Shown here: piece by piece, positions 24,101 to 36,300 of the stretch
Position numbering within the stretch: position 1 is the first letter of the stretch
Layout: each line of letters starts with the position of its first letter
Source of the DNA: Paenibacillus sp. SYP-B3998
GTDB lineage: Bacteria; Bacillota; Bacilli; Paenibacillales; NBRC-103111
Length of the DNA stretch: 64,000 nt
Assembly: GCF_010820665.1 (NCBI RefSeq)
Contig: NZ_JAAIKC010000015.1
Span: forward strand, 46,429-110,428
Direction of reading: 5' to 3'
Made by a program: the position numbers and the translations under genes
Notes under the pieces: generated by a model
What the model saw: the letters and a program-made list of their open reading frames with translations, nothing else
Told to the model about the DNA's origin: nothing
The model's database searches: none

Positions 24101-27100
24101 TATCTACGCCCAAACGCTGCCTAATTTGCGCGGCAAGCAGCGTCGCTTTTAGCGAATGACCCCCGAGTTGGAAGAAATCGTCCTCCATACTAATCGATTC
24201 GATACCCAGCAGTTCTCTCCAGATGATCGCAAGCATTTCTTCCCACTCGTCGCGCGGGTGGATCGCGCTGTCTTCGACAGCGGTTTGCCGCTCCGGCATA
24301 GGTAGGCTGGCACGATCCAGCTTACCGTTAGACGTCAGCGGGAGGCGCTCAAGCTGAATCATACGGGTCGGCAGCATATAGCCTGGCAATGATCGGGACA
24401 ATGTCCCCCGCAGGCCAGAGGTGGATATGGCTGAGGAAGCGACAATATAGCCGCACAGCTCCTGCTGGCCATCTGCGGTTTCCTTCGCCAAGACAACCGC
24501 TTCCTCGATATCTGGCATGTCGAGCAGCTGCGCTTCGATTTCGCCAAGCTCAACACGATGCCCGCGGATTTTCACTTGATGGTCGGCACGCCCCAAATAA
24601 TCCATGGTGCCATCTGCCAATCTCCGCGCCACGTCGCCCGTACGATACAAGCGATCACCGGGCGCAAACGGGTTGGACACGAACCGTTCCTCCGTCAACT
24701 CTGGACGATTCAAGTAGCCCCGTGCCAATCCGGCTCCACCAATGTACAGCTCCCCGGCCACACCGATAGGCTGCAGCCTGTGCCGTTCATCCAAAACGTA
24801 CGCTTGCAGCGTGGCAAGCACCTTGCCAATCGGACTCGCCTGACGGGAGAAGTCGTCATCCGTCAGTTCCTTGTATGTGACGTGAACAGTCGTTTCCGTA
24901 ATACCGTACATATTGACCAGCTTGATGTGTCGGTTGGCATCCCTCCATATCCGAATCCTTCCGGGCTGGAGCGCTTCCCCGCCGAAGATAATCGTCCGCA
25001 CCGCAAGTGAGGAGAACCCGATCTGCTCGCTCAAAAGTTGATAGAATGCCGTTGGCGTCTGATTCAGAACCGTCACTCGCTCATGCCTTAACAGAGCTGC
25101 GAACGATTTGGGATCGCGAGCGGTGTCTTTGGGAACGATGACAACTTTACCGCCGTACAACAGCGCGCCGTACAGCTCCCACACGGAAAAATCAAAGCTG
25201 TAGGAATGAAACATCGTCCACGTATCGTTCTCGTCAAAATCGAAGGGAAACGGGTCGTGAGATAAGAGTTGGACCACATTGCGGTGCTCGGTCAGCACTC
25301 CTTTTGGGCGGCCAGTCGTCCCCGAGGTGTACAGCACATAAGCAAGTTGATGTGGATTTATGGTTGGCAAAGATGCACGTTCGAGAACCTGCGCTACACC
25401 ATGACTGATCGTGCATGTTTCGAATTCTGCAGGAATCCGGCCAACGTTTGCCTCGTCCGTCAGAACGAGCCTCGTGCCACTATCATCAAGCATGAAACGG
25501 ATACGGTCCTCGGGATATTCAGGATCGATCGGCATATAAGCTCCGCCCGCTTTCAATATAGCCAACATGCCGATGACCATACTGACGTTGCGTTCCGTCA
25601 TCAGGCCGACAATCGCCTCGGACACGACGCCTCGATCATACAGCACCGATGCGATGCGGTTCGCCCGCTCATTCAGCTCCCCGTAGGTCACGCGTTCTTC
25701 CCCGCAGACAACTGCAATACAGTCTGGACGTTTGGCAGCTTGTTCCTCAAATAACCCGTGAATGGTTTTATCGATGGGGTAGAAAGCAGGTTGGCTGCGG
25801 ATCGACTCCAGCATGCGCTGCTTGTCCTCATCGCTTAGCAGCTCCGCTTCGAATAACGCTGCCTGCGGATTGTGCAGCATTTGACGAAGATGATTTACAA
25901 ACTGACCGCTCCACCGTTCCACCGTTTCTTTGCGGAACAGCGCCGACATATAATCGAACGAACATTCGATACCACGCTCCGTTTGGGCCACATAGAGCGT
26001 CATATCAAACTTGGCAGCTGCGTATTCCAGTGGGAAGGGCTCTATCGCCAAATTTGGGGCAGTGAAAGTCAGACGCTCTTCTGCCGTTTGCATCACAAGC
26101 ATCGTGTCAAAAACGGGATGGCGACTGAGATCGTTGCGCACGTTACCCAGTTTGTCGACCAAGGCGTCGAACGGATATTCCTGATGCTCGAACGCCTGCA
26201 GCACGTTCGCCTTCACTTCCTGCACATAGTCTAAGAACGTCTTGTCCCCTCGCGGTTTCAGCCGAAGTGCCAGCGTGTTGACGAACATGCCAACTGTTCG
26301 CTGCGTATCGGCGTGCAGCCGATTCGCTACCGGTGTGCCAATAACCAAATCCTCCTGCCCCGTGCATTTGGCCAAGAACGCAGCATAAGCCGCAAGAAGT
26401 ACCATGAATAACGTTGACTCCGTCTCCGCACATAGACGATTTAAGCTATTGCACACACCCGTCTCTAGGGCAAACGTCACACGATCTCCCTCTGAGTGGC
26501 GAATGTTCGAACGCGGATAATCTACAGGTAGATCCAGCATTGGAAGCTGGCCTGAAAGCGACTCCAACCAATACGATTCCTGACGAAGCGCAGCTTCAGA
26601 TGCTGGTGTCTCTCGCTGCCACACGGCATAGTCTTTGTACGCCAAGCCAACAGCGGAAAGTATCCCTTCAGCGTAGAGTATCGTAAATTCCTCAATCAGC
26701 ACCCGAATCGCCACACCGTCGGCAACAATATGATGCATGTCAAAAAGCAGTAAATACCGCTGACTTTCCATACGCATCAAGCCGACACGCCACAGCGGCT
26801 CGCTGCCTTTAAGATCGAAGGGACGGATAAAAGCTTGCGCCGCCAGACTCGCCTCTTCCAGACTGCCATTCCAGCAGATAGGCTCTACCTGCGACAGTGG
26901 GTGAATGCGCTGTACCGGCTCACCTTCCAGCAGCTCGAACGACGTACGCAGCGCTTCGTGCCGCTCGCTCAGGAGACGCCATGTTTGCCAAAAGCGCTCC
27001 TCATCGAGCGCCCCCTCAAGCAGCAACGCGACAGGCATGTTATACGCAGTGGAGTCCTCCTGCATCTGCTGCAAGATATACTGCCTTCGCTGCGCGGAAG

Positions 27101-30100
27101 AAACAGGGTAAGTTTCCCTAACCGCAGCTTGGGGAATAGATGTGAAGGTCACATTGCTTGCTTCCTCCACATAACGGGCCAACGCTTCTACAGTCGGGAA
27201 GCGCAGCACGTCCTTGACATCAATCCGTACTCCGATGCGCTGGTGGAAGCGTGCCGCCAATGCCATTGCTTTGAGCGAATGACCTCCGACTTCGAAAAAC
27301 GAATCGTGAACGCCTACCTGTTCGAGCTCTAACACTTCTCCCCACACAGCTGCAATATCCCGTTCAACCGACGTTCGGGGAGGAATCGACAGCTCACGCG
27401 TGACCATCGCGTTTTCTGGATTCGGCAGCGCTTTACGGTCGATTTTACCGTTAAGGGTAACTGGAAGCGCCCCCAGTGGGATAAATGCCGAAGGCACCAT
27501 GTAATCGGGTAAGCTTTGCAGCAGCCAAGCCTTAAGCTCATGCGCCAGCAATCCGTCCCCGACATAATAGGCAGCAATGGCATCGGCTCCAGAAGTACCC
27601 TGAACTGCCATAACTGCGGCCTCTTTCACCCTTGGATGATTGAGCAGTGCCCCTTCGATTTCACCTAATTCGATGCGATAGCCTCGGATTTTCACTTGAT
27701 CATCGTTACGTCCAAGGAAGTCAATCGTCCCGTCTGATCGCCATTTGGCCCGATCACCGGTTCGATAACACCTCGCTTGCGGATCATAAGGATCGAGCGC
27801 GAATTTGGAAGCGGTTAATTCCTCCTGCCCCGCATATCCCCTGCCGACGCTATCCCCGGAAATATACAACTCTCCCGGCACATCAATCGGCTGTAGCAAA
27901 CCTTTCGCGGACAAAATGCGGATAGATGTGTTCGATATCGGCAAACCGATCGAAGGCACACCAGCCACCGCTTCGTCTGGCGCAACGGTCAGCGTCGTAA
28001 CGACATGGGTTTCCGAAGGACCGTAATGATTATGGAGATATACACGGTTATGCCGCAGCAGGTGTACCAGTGCTGTCGGAACGACTAGCTGCTCACCTGC
28101 TGTTACAATATGCCGTACGCAGTCCGGGAAGCGCTCCGCCAAACCAGCCTCCAAGAACAGAAACTTGGTCAGCGCTGTCGGGAACAGCACGACATCAATG
28201 CATGAACGTTCAATAAACGCCAGCAGCTGTTCGGCATCCCTTTTAGCCTCCTCCCCGATCATCGAAAGACGCCCGCCTGCAAGAAGCGTGGAGAATATTT
28301 CCTGATAGCACATATCGAAGCTGCTTGTAGCATATTGCAGCACGTTTCCGTCGAACGGAATGTCGGTTTGGGCATATTGATCATGCAGTAAGTTGGACAA
28401 ATTCCGCTGCTCTAGCATGACGCCCTTCGGTTTGCCCGTAGTGCCAGACGTATAAATGATATAGAGCAAATCGCCCGCGTCGCCAACCGTCTCAACGTTT
28501 TGAACCACGTCTCCATTCGGATGAATATCCCAATCCGCATAAAACATCTCCACATCGGCGAATTCTGTCCCCAGACGATCCGAGATCTCTGGTTCCGTTA
28601 TCAGCAGTTTAACGCCGCTATCGCTGAGCATATACCGGATCCGTTCGGACGGATATTGCGTATCAATCGGGACGAAGTAGCTGCCAGTCTTCAAAATACC
28701 GAGTATAGCGACCACCATTTCCGGCGTCCGTTCGACCATTAAACCGACGGCACTGCCCGGCTCCACACCACGTTCCCGCAAAGCGTGAGCTAGTTGGTTC
28801 GCTCGTGCGTTTAACTCGGCGTACGTCATGGTCATGGCCTCGGATAAGAGTGCCTGCTGGTCTGGTGTCCGCGCCGCCTGCTCTTCGAACAGCCTGTGGA
28901 GCGTAGCCTCCCTCGGATAGTCCCTGCGCGTATCGTTATATTCGAGCAGCAACTGGTTCCGTTCCGCCTCCGTCACAAAATCGATCAGGTCGGGATCGAC
29001 AGCCGGATTGTTCAACACGGCATCGAGTACCCGCCGCAAGTGTCCCGCCATTCGGAGGATGCCGTCCCCATCGTAGACGTTGGCATTGTAGTCGAACGTC
29101 AGGTGCAGTTCAGATCCTGGAACGATCAGCACGTTCAGATCATAGTGCGTTTGCTCCGAACGGGTAACCTTCTCGATCCGCAATCCGCTTGCTCCGTCCC
29201 ACTCGCTAGGCAACGGATAATTTTCAAATACAAAAATATGATCAATCAAGTTCTTCTTTGCTTCCGTCCGCGCCTGAATTTCGTATAATGGATAGTAGCT
29301 GTGCGGCTCTGCCGCCAGCGCCGCCTCCTGCACCGCTCGAGCTATGGCCAGAAAACCTCCCTCACGCTTGCCCACCCGTACCGGAAGCGTATTGATGAAC
29401 AGCCCCACCATCACCTCGATGCCTTCAAGCTGGGCAGGGCGACCCGACACGACCACGCCGAACACCGCTTCATCTTGTCCGCTGTACCGCTGGAGCAGCA
29501 CGCCCCACGCGGTTTGTAGCAGCGTTGACACGGTCAACCGGGACGACTTCGCCAACGCGTTCAGTCGGCTTGTCGCCGCTTCGTCCAGCATCAGCGTTGC
29601 CTGCTCCTGACGGTATCCGGCTTCTGGACGACTGTGCCGCCACGGCAGCGGAGAGGCTTCTGTACAGCCTTTCATCCGCTGATCCCAATACACCGCCGCT
29701 TCGTCGCGGTTCCGCCCCGTCAACCAGCGGATGTAATCGCTGTAGGGACGAACGGGCGGGAGCAGATCGGCCTGTTGTCCAACCTGCAACGAACGGTACA
29801 CCTCGAAAAACTCTTTTATTACGATGCCAATGCACCAACCGTCCATCAGGATATGATGATGGCTCCATACGCAGGCATATTGCTGCTCCCCCGTGCGAAA
29901 CACCGTGACTCGCAGCAGCAGGTCTTTACTCAAATCAAATCCCTTTGCTCGATCTTCGCCTCGGAATGCTTCCAGTCGAATGCTTATCTTATCTTCGGAC
30001 AGTCCCCTCAAATCCTCGAAGATCACTTCCGCTTCCCGCCGCTTTAAGACGACCTGCCGAGGTTTGGCGATGTCCCGATACATGAACACCGTACGAAATA

Positions 30101-30287
30101 TATCGTACCTCTCGATCATTGCCTCCATGCCTTGTCGGAACCGTCCTTCGTCGATCGTTCCCTTCATCTCGCAAACCGTTTGCTCGAAATAGGCTCTGCT
30201 GCCGACGTCGTACAGTGTTTCGAACAGGATACCCTCCTGCATGTACGATAAAGGGTAAATATCTTGAATATGCGCTGTGTTGGACAC
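12141..30287 (-). CDS. NRPS gene B, five-module synthetase (Pro-like, Thr, Me-Tyr, aliphatic, D-Ser)
   Basis: A 6048-residue NRPS with GTG start at 30287 (GAGAGGAG 8 nt upstream, 18 nt after the gene A stop). Order: C-A-T, C-A-T, C-A(MT)-T, C-A-T, C-A-T-E. C-domain active sites lie near residues 147 (HHILMDG), 1184, 2226, 3539 and 4619; carrier serines near 1004, 2044, 3357, 4439 and 5490; the E-domain HHLVMDG near 5671 is intact. Codes by eye: DMQVVAHVVK (Pro-like, with a CYQEIF stretch as in known Pro domains), DFWNIGMVHK (Thr), DGTLTAEVAK (Tyr), DAIFLGLVVK (branched aliphatic, uncertain), DVWHFSLVDK (Ser). A methyltransferase (about 2702-2930) splits the Tyr A domain between A2 and A3. The first C domain is D-acceptor type; the other four are LCL type. 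Two low-complexity inserts lie in linkers: an 11-copy Asp-Gln-Glu/Gly repeat in A4 and an Asp-Leu run in the E domain. Confidence 0.95.
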   Translation of the reverse strand: MSNTAHIQDIYPLSYMQEGILFETLYDVGSRAYFEQTVCEMKGTIDEGRFRQGMEAMIERYDIFRTVFMYRDIAKPRQVVLKRREAEVIFEDLRGLSEDKISIRLEAFRGEDRAKGFDLSKDLLLRVTVFRTGEQQYACVWSHHHILMDGWCIGIVIKEFFEVYRSLQVGQQADLLPPVRPYSDYIRWLTGRNRDEAAVYWDQRMKGCTEASPLPWRHSRPEAGYRQEQATLMLDEAATSRLNALAKSSRLTVSTLLQTAWGVLLQRYSGQDEAVFGVVVSGRPAQLEGIEVMVGLFINTLPVRVGKREGGFLAIARAVQEAALAAEPHSYYPLYEIQARTEAKKNLIDHIFVFENYPLPSEWDGASGLRIEKVTRSEQTHYDLNVLIVPGSELHLTFDYNANVYDGDGILRMAGHLRRVLDAVLNNPAVDPDLIDFVTEAERNQLLLEYNDTRRDYPREATLHRLFEEQAARTPDQQALLSEAMTMTYAELNARANQLAHALRERGVEPGSAVGLMVERTPEMVVAILGILKTGSYFVPIDTQYPSERIRYMLSDSGVKLLITEPEISDRLGTEFADVEMFYADWDIHPNGDVVQNVETVGDAGDLLYIIYTSGTTGKPKGVMLEQRNLSNLLHDQYAQTDIPFDGNVLQYATSSFDMCYQEIFSTLLAGGRLSMIGEEAKRDAEQLLAFIERSCIDVVLFPTALTKFLFLEAGLAERFPDCVRHIVTAGEQLVVPTALVHLLRHNRVYLHNHYGPSETHVVTTLTVAPDEAVAGVPSIGLPISNTSIRILSAKGLLQPIDVPGELYISGDSVGRGYAGQEELTASKFALDPYDPQARCYRTGDRAKWRSDGTIDFLGRNDDQVKIRGYRIELGEIEGALLNHPRVKEAAVMAVQGTSGADAIAAYYVGDGLLAHELKAWLLQSLPDYMVPSAFIPLGALPVTLNGKIDRKALPNPENAMVTRELSIPPRTSVERDIAAVWGEVLELEQVGVHDSFFEVGGHSLKAMALAARFHQRIGVRIDVKDVLRFPTVEALARYVEEASNVTFTSIPQAAVRETYPVSSAQRRQYILQQMQEDSTAYNMPVALLLEGALDEERFWQTWRLLSERHEALRTSFELLEGEPVQRIHPLSQVEPICWNGSLEEASLAAQAFIRPFDLKGSEPLWRVGLMRMESQRYLLLFDMHHIVADGVAIRVLIEEFTILYAEGILSAVGLAYKDYAVWQRETPASEAALRQESYWLESLSGQLPMLDLPVDYPRSNIRHSEGDRVTFALETGVCNSLNRLCAETESTLFMVLLAAYAAFLAKCTGQEDLVIGTPVANRLHADTQRTVGMFVNTLALRLKPRGDKTFLDYVQEVKANVLQAFEHQEYPFDALVDKLGNVRNDLSRHPVFDTMLVMQTAEERLTFTAPNLAIEPFPLEYAAAKFDMTLYVAQTERGIECSFDYMSALFRKETVERWSGQFVNHLRQMLHNPQAALFEAELLSDEDKQRMLESIRSQPAFYPIDKTIHGLFEEQAAKRPDCIAVVCGEERVTYGELNERANRIASVLYDRGVVSEAIVGLMTERNVSMVIGMLAILKAGGAYMPIDPEYPEDRIRFMLDDSGTRLVLTDEANVGRIPAEFETCTISHGVAQVLERASLPTINPHQLAYVLYTSGTTGRPKGVLTEHRNVVQLLSHDPFPFDFDENDTWTMFHSYSFDFSVWELYGALLYGGKVVIVPKDTARDPKSFAALLRHERVTVLNQTPTAFYQLLSEQIGFSSLAVRTIIFGGEALQPGRIRIWRDANRHIKLVNMYGITETTVHVTYKELTDDDFSRQASPIGKVLATLQAYVLDERHRLQPIGVAGELYIGGAGLARGYLNRPELTEERFVSNPFAPGDRLYRTGDVARRLADGTMDYLGRADHQVKIRGHRVELGEIEAQLLDMPDIEEAVVLAKETADGQQELCGYIVASSAISTSGLRGTLSRSLPGYMLPTRMIQLERLPLTSNGKLDRASLPMPERQTAVEDSAIHPRDEWEEMLAIIWRELLGIESISMEDDFFQLGGHSLKATLLAAQIRQRLGVDMPLHYIFASPTIAEMAVYVRQAEQTRRPSIERAEPQTEYPVSSAQKRMYLLDQKGKTGTSYNIPILLKLEGDVDERRFIEAFRRLTERHESLRTSFHFVDGEPVQRVHEYAATVIEVTEELDADVNGLLAHCNRPFDLTQAPLLRAGLVRTAPSSYFFYVNIHHIVADGSSLGVLIDEFAALYEGKTLAEPQLQYKDFTVWQNRMIKNGVFEQQETFWLDVISSDIPVLELPTDFPRPSVQTFEGDHYEFAASPETTDRLRRLAQEEGTTLYMILLAAYARLLAVYGDQDDLVIGSGVAGRNQAELQPMIGMFVNMLLMRVKMSDEQTFRSLIRQVKETSLQAFEHQDYPFEMLVERSGIERDVSRNPLFDVSFVVQNMEMPDIHLSGVRCTPCSYRNQTAKFDLTLFVWEQADRLAFSLEYATGLFQRTTVERMMRHYMQVVDEIACDANRTLGDVSLMTSEETQTVLKAWNDTDEPTFTGNMLHTLFEQQVERTPEAIALHWRDTSMTYRQLNEKANRLAAYLTSEHRLVPDTPVGLLLEHPPDRVTAILAVLKAGGAYVPLDPYSPLERLKTMMRDTAIPILLTEKRHIRTANHLQWECSALSAFVCLDSDKVLEEPEAERNELMNRELWEFIGQEAEDDIAGGGWTNSYTGEMIGRADMDEYASNVLEKLRPQLNDSTRVLEVGCASGITMFGIAPHVALYVGTDLSEIIIEKNRLRMQEEHLDNIRLACIPAHEIDTLEEQEFDIIILNSVIQAFHGHNYLRQVLKQAVGLLSDRGHLFIGDVMDLDSKEALFESLIAYKQEHPEAKTKTDLSAELFLAKPFFEDWAVEVGGVSEVVFSGKQHTIENELTRYRYDVMVHIDKTSEGVRINQPKLKKQHGWDSVEPYSPHNTASDVQPHHLAYIIYTSGTTGTPKGVMIEHRSIANTLHWRTREYALGEHDRCLQLFPYVFDGYVTSLFTPLLSGSTAVLLDDDAVKDPLAIRESLHSCGVTHLLCVPSLFRMLLLYLVPDDVPLVRVITLAGESISGELIAAARALGSHVELVNEYGPTENSVATTILRRLDQQTAVTIGRPISNTRVYVLDGKLRPVPVGVPGELYIAGIGLARGYWQRPEATQHQFITYDSGIRERLYRTGDLVRWLPDGTLEYRGRRDDQVKVRGYRIELGEIEARIAELPGVKQAIVVVRAEADGGRELSAYFIADGLNEQELRKSLESVLPGYMVPSRIVRLDDMPLTASGKPNRKALSLRGFERSLSVALPRTNIEASIAEIWKDVLAVEAIGIEDNFFQLGGHSLKASSLVARLQLQLGSTLGLQDIFAHPTIAELATVLEAKERKAQAPIPKLPTAESYPVSSVQRRQYVISQIEGAEQSYHMPSALLMSGTLDRSQFEQAWRKLIARHESLRTSFVMLDGELRQRIWDDVDFVICNLTETADQADRAAAAFIRPFDLSKAPLLRVGLLRMDEGTQLLLVDLHHIIADGISVHLLIEEFGHLYAGDTLPELPLHYKDYAAWQQERLHSDSLRKQEAYWLSTLLGELPTLDLPTDYPRPAIRSFSGGIISFTLDRDCLERMQRLTAETGTTLYMVLLALYTAFLSRVSGQEDLIVGSPIAGRSHSDAENIVGMFVNTLALRMFPEAGKSFYAFLSEIKQITLTAFDHQEYPFDELVEQLELPRDVSRNPVFDTMFVLQNMKRSSESLEALNLKHYPLPHKTAKFDLLLAAEETEDGIACVFEYAESLFNKETIERWSRHFETFVRYLTVHPAVALDDAPLLGEEETEHLLTEFGGVGLPLPSVTETIHARFEAQARRVPEHTALVFEEIRLTYAELNKRANRLARRLRSEGIGPDMVVAVMIPRSVELTVGILAVLKAGGAYMPLDPDDPHERKRWMLEDSSAALLLTIHSLAEQKLEGRVLYIDEVQNEDLEWGDQEDQEDQEDQGDQEDQGDQEDQGDQGDQEDQAVQSSSELQEPIASGDLEPTAKLDHLAYVMYTSGTTGKPKGICVSHRNVVGMIPDSNYLGLDERDAVLSFSNPAFDASVIDMFGALLNGAKLVHLSKEAASHLPSLPALIRAERISVFFVTTALFNLMVEHAPDCFTDVRRVLFGGEKSSVAHVRKALAYTGPGKLFNLYGPTETTVVATCYPIHELESSTVSVSIGRPVRGSAVLILGRSGQLQPIGVPGELHISGGGVSKGYWNRPDLTEAAFVSSPFAPGQRMYRSGDRAKWLPDGTIEFLERIDQQVKIRGQRIELGEIESHLLRHDEMREVAVVMLDSGNSKRIVAYYVADRELEHSTLHEHMVGGLPGFMIPAYFVHLDRLPLTRSGKLDRSHLPVPTQQVVENTYEAPRSEAEANMADLFGEVLGQEKIGIRDNFFERGGHSLSAMTLISIIHKRLNLNVSLGLLFQHPTVESLSLAVSRMHEVRFEPIEPAPASDAYPLSSAQKRLFVLDRLDGAGLSYNMPTALILEGEFEPHRAEQAFQALVQRHEALRTSFAFEQGKPVQRVVPDAQVEFVYAEVEEDEVESYMRDFFRPFDLARAPLFRTALIRTAARRHVLLIDMHHIISDGVTSMLLIREWARLYEGEHLPQPIIQYKDYAEWQRGHLGSEMFHRQRDYWLGAFAGELSALNLPGDYPRPPIQTFAGDRELFTLDQATSERLRELAIREGATLFMVLLAAYTAWLSRLSAQEEVIVGTPVAGRTHADLQETAGMFVNTLAVCTKPHGELSFAEHVRNVKEVALKALENQHYPFEELVEELLLKRDVSRNPLFDVMFVLQNMEQAAWQPQSLQITPYPYRHQATKFDLTLTASEMDEGIHCMLEYRTDLFQAATIRRWIGHLGKLTAYAAEFPEEPLGSIELTLESERNRIIHDFNATQMEFALEEPVHRLFERQVKQTPDRIAITTMDEQITYRDLGERTERLAAVLRKRGVRADSIVAVMAERSVDMLVGVLSVLKAGGAYMPLDPGYPAERIRFMLEDSGASILLTDHRGPTVDFAGEILVLDDPCSWGADASHGRSFVEESFDSSTLAYVIYTSGSTGMPKGVMIEHRSVVNRLMWMQRQYPLTEADVILQKTTFSFDVSVWELFWWMLAGARVCLLPPGDEKEPAAIAAAIEAAGVTTLHFVPSMLQAFLETLRAQPSLRGKLSSLRRVFTSGEALQRQHVKLFRSLMPSHVVLVNLYGPTEATVDVSFHECDDRDNDASGGSVPIGKPIANTSLIVLDRFGHICPIGVPGELGISGVGLARGYLNRPETTVEKFVPHPFLPGERMYKTGDLARWLPDGRIEYLGRLDHQVKIRGYRIELGEIEAALLSLPGVDEAAVVTRIGMNGLLDLCAYVVAPEKEMQSLRLALGDQLPGYMIPGLFIALARMPLTASGKLDRKALPAPLPAAGWEEQTKTPPRNETEQLLASIWEDVLGINPIGIEDHFFELGGDSIKALQVASQLYPHGLTVALKDVFRHPTVGELASLLERHASGAEQNEVEGDLPMTPVQRWFLNQHVTDEHHYNQSVMLFRQERFEPEAVEKVFRALLSHHDALRIVFPLQEGHRVPYHVSSSDFAWKLEVFDVTDVSDPQASIRAIELRLQSGIDLENGPLVKLGLFRAKDGDHLLIVIHHLVMDGVSWRILLEDFASGYRQWLQVQERQERDLGIELALDLEPKLDLDLDLDVDLDLAPNRKSLPLERKEATLSFPPKTTSYREYAEKLAVYADSYEMRKELPFWQKLSLEPVQPLPRDVATANNATGDALSLHIEIPQLETEQLLREVHRAYGTEINDLLLVALTMAMRQWGGEERMWVNLEGHGREDVLQGVNVSRTIGWFTSLVPVLLEVEPADVGQISYHIKSVKDQLRRLPEKGVGYGVLAYLAKENRRVSEIRPEISFNYLGQWDRETKNDVFAVSALQPASPISSRSERAHQLDMTALIKDGRLLCSVHYNGLAYREATMLQFIESYKQHLLNVIAHCVSKKESEVTLSDFDDNELTGEALKEIAALVNGL
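13106..13173 (-). repeat. Six-base tandem repeat coding an Asp-Leu run inside the gene B E domain
   Basis: Imperfect direct repeats of about 6 bp (AAGGTC/AAGATC on the plus strand) encode an alternating Asp-Leu stretch, about residues 5705-5727 of gene B. It lies after the E-domain His motif, in the linker before the next conserved block. The E domains of genes A and C have no such run at this place, so it looks like a slippage-generated loop extension. Confidence 0.8.
18224..18322 (-). repeat. Eleven-copy 9-bp tandem repeat in gene B A4 (Asp-Gln-Glu/Gly)
   Basis: Eleven uninterrupted 9-bp units, CTTGATCTT or CTTGATCTC on the plus strand, encode (Asp-Gln-Glu/Gly)11 near residues 3988-4021 of gene B. 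The array sits between A-domain motifs A2 and A3, the same loop that holds methyltransferases in three other A domains of the cluster. The reading frame is kept because 9 is a multiple of 3, so copy number can vary without breaking the gene. Confidence 0.95.
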
Positions 30288-30305
30288 AATCCTTGCTCCT
30301 CTCCG

Positions 30306-33300
30306 CTACAAAACGTTTAATGCTCCGGCAATAATCGCCAGTTCGTCCGAGGTAAGTTCCCGGTCGCTGAAGTCGGTTGTCGTACTCTCGGTTTCCTTAC
30401 GGCTAACACAGTGATTGATTATGCGCTCCAGACATAATGCAAACTGCGTGATCAATCGGTTCGCGGTTTCTTTCCGATACGCACGCCCATCGTAGGTCAG
30501 ATGACATTCAAGCCTTGCGTCTTTAAGCTGAAAATTCCATTCCAGCGAATGGGTTCCATACGCTTCCGAGCGAGTGCGAATCTCAGTCCTCAACCCAGCG
30601 AGCTTGGCATGCACGGACCCTGCTGCTACCTGCTCTTCCGCCTCCGACAACGTCTCACTCCACGGGGACAGACTGCCGCTCCAACGAAACAGCATATCCG
30701 TATGAAGTCGATGTGCTTTCTTCTGCCCTTCTTCCTGCTGCTTCAAGTCGTTCAGGATGCCGTAGCTCGCCCCTTTGTCCAGCACGCGCCGCAGCTCGTC
30801 CTTGACTGTTTTCACATGAAGCGCTAACGCCTTATCCTCTTCGATCGGAGCATAGAATAGCGTCTCGTCAGGCGCAGGCTTCGCCTCTATGCCAAGTGTT
30901 CCTTCCGATACAGCTTCGTCTCCAACCAGTTCAAGCAGCACAGGGTACAGTGTCGTAAAGCGTCCGACCGTCCGCGTTGCATCCACACCCTCAGGCAGCG
31001 CGTCTCGTCCACATCTTTCCAATTCAAGCCGTACCCGTCCACTTCCCGTCCAATCCCGCACCGTCAGTGCCAACGCTGTTAGTAAAAGCTCCGACGTCTC
31101 TGTACGGTAGGCCCTGTTCGCTTCCCTAAACAACTGCTTCGTCTTTGCTTGGCTCAGTGTCACCGAGACCGTCTCTCCGTAAGATGTACGACCGTTGCCT
31201 AGACAGCTTTCGTTAGTCTCCACTTCCGTCACTTCAAAATCTTTTGGAAGCGAAGATACTTCCGCTTGTTCGATCCGCTGCCAATACTGCCGCTCCTCCT
31301 TGAGCCTCGGTCGCTGTGCCGCCTCCGTCAGCCGCAACGCGCATTCCCGATATGACGTCGTTTTGGCAGATAACGCCGGCTCACTCAGCTCGCCCAGCCT
31401 TGCTTCAGCCAATCCATCTGCGATACTTCCTGCCTCATACTGCCCATACATATGTTCAAAATCTTCCAACAAGATCCTCCATGATGCTTCGTCTATCACC
31501 AGAGGATGCACAGTGATCAACAAATGATCGCCCTCCGCCGTGCGGAACAATCCGAGCTGTACAAGCGGGCCCTCCTCCAGCCTCATAGCGTCCTGAATCA
31601 GCTGCTCCGTCTCACTTATCCTAGCCGCCCAGTCCGCGTAAGGTCTGAAATCCAACACTTTCAAACCAAATGCTTCGCCTTCTGTCAGCCCACGGCTGCG
31701 TTGGCCCCATCGATCGCCTTCCTGACGGAACACAAGCCGCAATGCATCGTGATGCCCAGTCAGTCGCAGGAATGTCTCCCGCACACTCGCCTCATTGAAC
31801 CCGTTCTGGTGATACAACATCACAGATTGATTAAAGCGCCCCGCTTCCGCCAGCCCCTGTTCCAAAAACCATGCCTGATTCGGCGTTAGCGGCGCTTCGC
31901 CTTCCACGGCCCCCTGCTCCGCCTCCATCTCGCGATGCGTCAAGGCCTCGGCCAGCGCTTGGATCGTCGGGCGCATGAACAACTCATTGAGTTCAAGCCC
32001 ATAGCCGTGCCGATGCATCCGTGACAAAGCTTGCAGTGCCTTGATCGAATCCCCGCCCAAGTCGAAGAAGCTGTCAAAGACGCCGACTCGCGGCACGCCC
32101 AGCACATCTTCCCAAACGGCGGCGAGAAGCCGTTCGCGTTCCGTCTGCGGCGTGACGTAATCGACCCCAAGCGCCGCTGATCCATCTGGCTTCGGCAGCG
32201 CCAGTCGATCGAGCTTGCCGCTCGGCGTCAGTGGTAGCTCCGCTAGCTGCACGAAGTGTGCCGGGATCATATATCCAGGCAGCATTGTCGCCAGCGTAGT
32301 GCGCAAGTCGCTCACGGTGAAGGCTTCACTAGCAATGATGTACGCACAAAGCTGCGAACTGCCTTCCGTATCTTCGCGCGCGATGACGACCGCATCATTG
32401 ACCATCGGCATGCGCCGCAGTTGGACTTCAATCTCCCCAAGCTCAATCCGGTAGCCGCGAATCTTCACCTGATGGTCGATCCGTCCCGCGTAAGCGATCC
32501 TTCCATCCGGTAGCCAGCGGGCGAGATCACCCGTCCAGTACATCCGCTCGCCTGGCACGAATGGATCAACGACGAACCTCTCCGCTGTCAGCTCCGGCCG
32601 ATTTAAGTAGCCTCGCGCCAGCCCTTCTCCCGCTATAAACAGTTCCCCAACAATGCCCATTGGGGCCAGCATGCATGAATCTTGCAAAATATATAATCGT
32701 GTATTGGCAATTGGCATGCCGATGGTCACGGATTGCGCTTTCGTCAGCTCCGCTACTGTCGACCAAACCGTCGTTTCCGTAGGCCCGTACATATTGAATA
32801 GACGGGCACTTGTCATTTCCTTTATGTGTTCGAGCAAGCTCGGGGGAAGCGCCTCTCCTCCGATCATAACGACCTGCAGAACGCTCCAAGCTGCCGCAGC
32901 CCTCTCGCCGTGCAAAAGCATCTGCATCCTCGATGGCGTGGACTGCACCATATGTACATTCTCACGAACAATCAAGCCATGTATAAGATCTGGCTCTCTT
33001 AGCTCCTCGTCGCTGGCTAGCACCACTTTCATCCCGAATGACAAGGGAAGCAGCGTCTCCAGCACAAAGATGTCAAAAGATACGGAAGTAAGTGCAAGTA
33101 TCGACTCATACTCGGAAAAAGGAACGCTGTGCTGCATACCAATGATGAAATTGTGCACGGAGCGATGCTCCAACATAACGCCTTTGGGCTTGCCCGTAGA
33201 ACCTGATGTGTAGATCACGTAAGCCAAAGACTCGCTGGCATACTCGTATGAAACATTAGGTACTTGTGGGTATCTAGGTATGGGAAAATTTTGGACATTT

Positions 33301-36300
33301 ATCGTTTCCCCGCCAAAAGGAATGCTTCCTGTCGAAGCCTCATCAACAAGCAGCAAAAGCGAACCGCTGTCCTGAAGCATGTACCTTAGCCGATCGGCGG
33401 GATAGTCCGGATCAAGAGGCAAGTATGCGCCTCCCGCCTTCAACACGGCCAATATGGAAATAATCAGGTTTTCCGACCGATTCAACATTACGCCTACGAT
33501 ACAATCCTTTCCTACTCCTTTGGCCCTCAAATACTGAGCCAGTCGGTCAGCACGTTCGTTCAACTCGCGGTACGTCAACTCCCGACCGCAACAAACGACA
33601 GCGATGCGTTCTGGCGCGTAGGCCGTTTGGGCCTCGAACAGACCGTGAATGGTCTGCTCCCGAGCAAACTCGGTTGGTGCAGGTATCAAACGTGCCAGCA
33701 TGTCCCTCTTTTGATCCACGTCCAGCAATTCAATTCGGCCGATGGGCGTATCCGGTCTTGCCGCAACATGCCGCAGCAGCTTCAGGAAATGATCGCTCCA
33801 ACGCTCAATCGTAGCTTTGAGAAACAATGCGGCGTCGAACTGGAAATAACAATGAACTTCATTCTGCGTCTCCGTGGCATTAAATAATAAATCGAATTGA
33901 GATACTGATAAATCCAGCTCAATCATCGTCATCTTCGCCTCGTCAAACGAGAATTCGTAGAAATTCGCGCTTTGCATGTTAAACATGGCATCAAACAGCG
34001 GATTACGACTTATATCGCGGGAGAGTCCCAGCTTATCGACCAATTCTACGAACGGGTAGTCCTGATGCTCGTAAGCGGCCAAAGCTGTCTCTTTGATTTC
34101 ACTCATGTACGTCATAAATGTCTTGCTCCGAGCTGGATACACGTGAAGCGCCATGGTGTTCACGAACATCCCCACGATGCTGTCTAGGTCCGAATGGGGA
34201 CGCCCCGCTGCGGCTGAGCCAATGATCATTTCCTCCTGGCCTGAGCAGTGGGCAAGCAGACTAGAGAAAGCGGCCAGCAAAACCATGTACATCGTTCCGT
34301 CCATGACTGCCGCCAAGTCTGTCAATGCGAGACGGAGATCCGCATCAATTACAAAATGCACCCGTTCCCCCTTGAAAGAGCGCTGCGCTGGACGCGGTAA
34401 GTCAGTAGGCAGATCCAACCTCGGCAGACGGCCAGACAGCTTGTCCGCCCAATAGGTCGCCGCTCTTCCATATTCTTCACTCGCCGACCATCGCTGCTGC
34501 CATACCGCATAGTCCTTATAGTGCAGGCGAAGCTCTGGCAGTGGCGTTCCTTCATATAAAGCAGCCAAATCCTGCTTAATGATTTCGGCCGATACTCCGT
34601 CCGAAATGATGTGATGCATGTCAAAGAGAAGCAAATGCTGCCGTTCTCCCAAATGAATCAGCTTGACCCGCAATAATGCTGGCCGTTCCAATGTGAACGG
34701 CTGCATAAATTCTGCGATCAACCGATCCGTATCCTCCTCATGGCTCCTCTTATATTCAACCGTGAAGTCTACAAACGTATGGATACGTTGAACGAGCTCT
34801 CCGTGCTCCATGCCAAAAGATGTTCGCAGCGCTTCATGGCGTTGCACAAGCCCACGCCATGCGGCTTCGAACCGCTCACGGTCTAGCGGCCCTTCAATAC
34901 GCAGAACCGCTGGAAGATGATGAACGAAACCTCCTCCTACATGGTGCTGTACATATTGCTGGCGCTGCGCGAACGACACCGGATAGGCATCCTGCGGAGC
35001 TGCAGGCGGGATTTCGGCAAAAAAGCAATGCTCTGTTCCCTGTATCCGAAGTGCGAGCTCCTTTACCGTACCGGCCTGAAACAACTCACGGAACGAAATC
35101 TTTGTCCCCATTCGCTTGTGCACCTGTGTTATCAGTTGAGCTGCCTTTAACGATTGTCCGCCCAAAGCAAAGAACGAATCCGTAATGCCAACTTGCTCCA
35201 CGCCCAACACGTCCTGCCACACAATAGTCAGTTCTTGCTCCAACCGCGTGCGCGGAGCTTCGTAACCAACTGACCTGCCTTGCTTTCCGGGGAGCGGTAG
35301 CGCCTTACGGTTCAGCTTTCCGTTCAACATGAGCGGCATGTGATCCAGGCGCACGATATGTGCAGGAATCATATATTCGGGAAGCTGGAGCCTAAGCGCC
35401 TCTTGCAACGCGCGATCGCTCATTTCATCATTCAAGATGACATAAGCGCAAAGCTCAGGGGAACCCGCCCCCAGCTCTTGTACCGTAACGACGGCTTCCT
35501 TCACTGCATAAAGAAGGATCAACTGCTCCTCGATCTCCTTCAGCTCGATCCGATATCCACGCAGCTTAACTTGGTCGTCCATTCTTCCCGCGTGTTCGAG
35601 CGTGCCATCGGGCAGCCATTTGGCCAAATCTCCTGTTCGATAAAGCTTTTTGCCAGGAAGAAAAGGATGAGCGATAAACTTCTCGCTCGTTAAATCCTCC
35701 CGGTTTACATAGCTACGCGCTACCCCGTCGCCACTGATACACAACTCTCCTTGTACGCCAATCGGCTGAAGCTGCATCCATTCGTTGACTACGTAAACTT
35801 GTGTATTCGCCACAGGCTTACCGATTCGGATTTGTTCCCCTTCGCTTAGCTGCTGAACCGTGGACCAGACGGTCGTTTCCGTAGGGCCGTACATATTGTA
35901 AATATGCGCGGTACTCCGCTTTCTCAGCTCGGATAGCAGCTTCTCGGGGAACGGTTCACCGCCAATGCACAAAGCCTTCGCCTGCCGCAACCCCGGGAGA
36001 TCTCCCCCAAGAGAAACGAGCAGCTTCATCCGGGATGGCGTCGTTTGAATCAGCTCTACGGACTGTCGTTCGATTAAGGCATGAAGCAGCAGCGGATCTT
36101 TCTGCTCGTCTTCGTTGGCAATGACGATGCAAAGTCCTTTCGTCAAGGGGAGCAGTGTCTCCAACACGAAGATGTCGAATGACACCGACGTGACACAGAG
36201 CACATTCGCATACAGCTCGAACGGAATCAAATCCCCCATCGCCACAATAAAATTATGAACCCCGCGATGCTCGATCATGACCCCCTTGGGCTTTCCTGTC

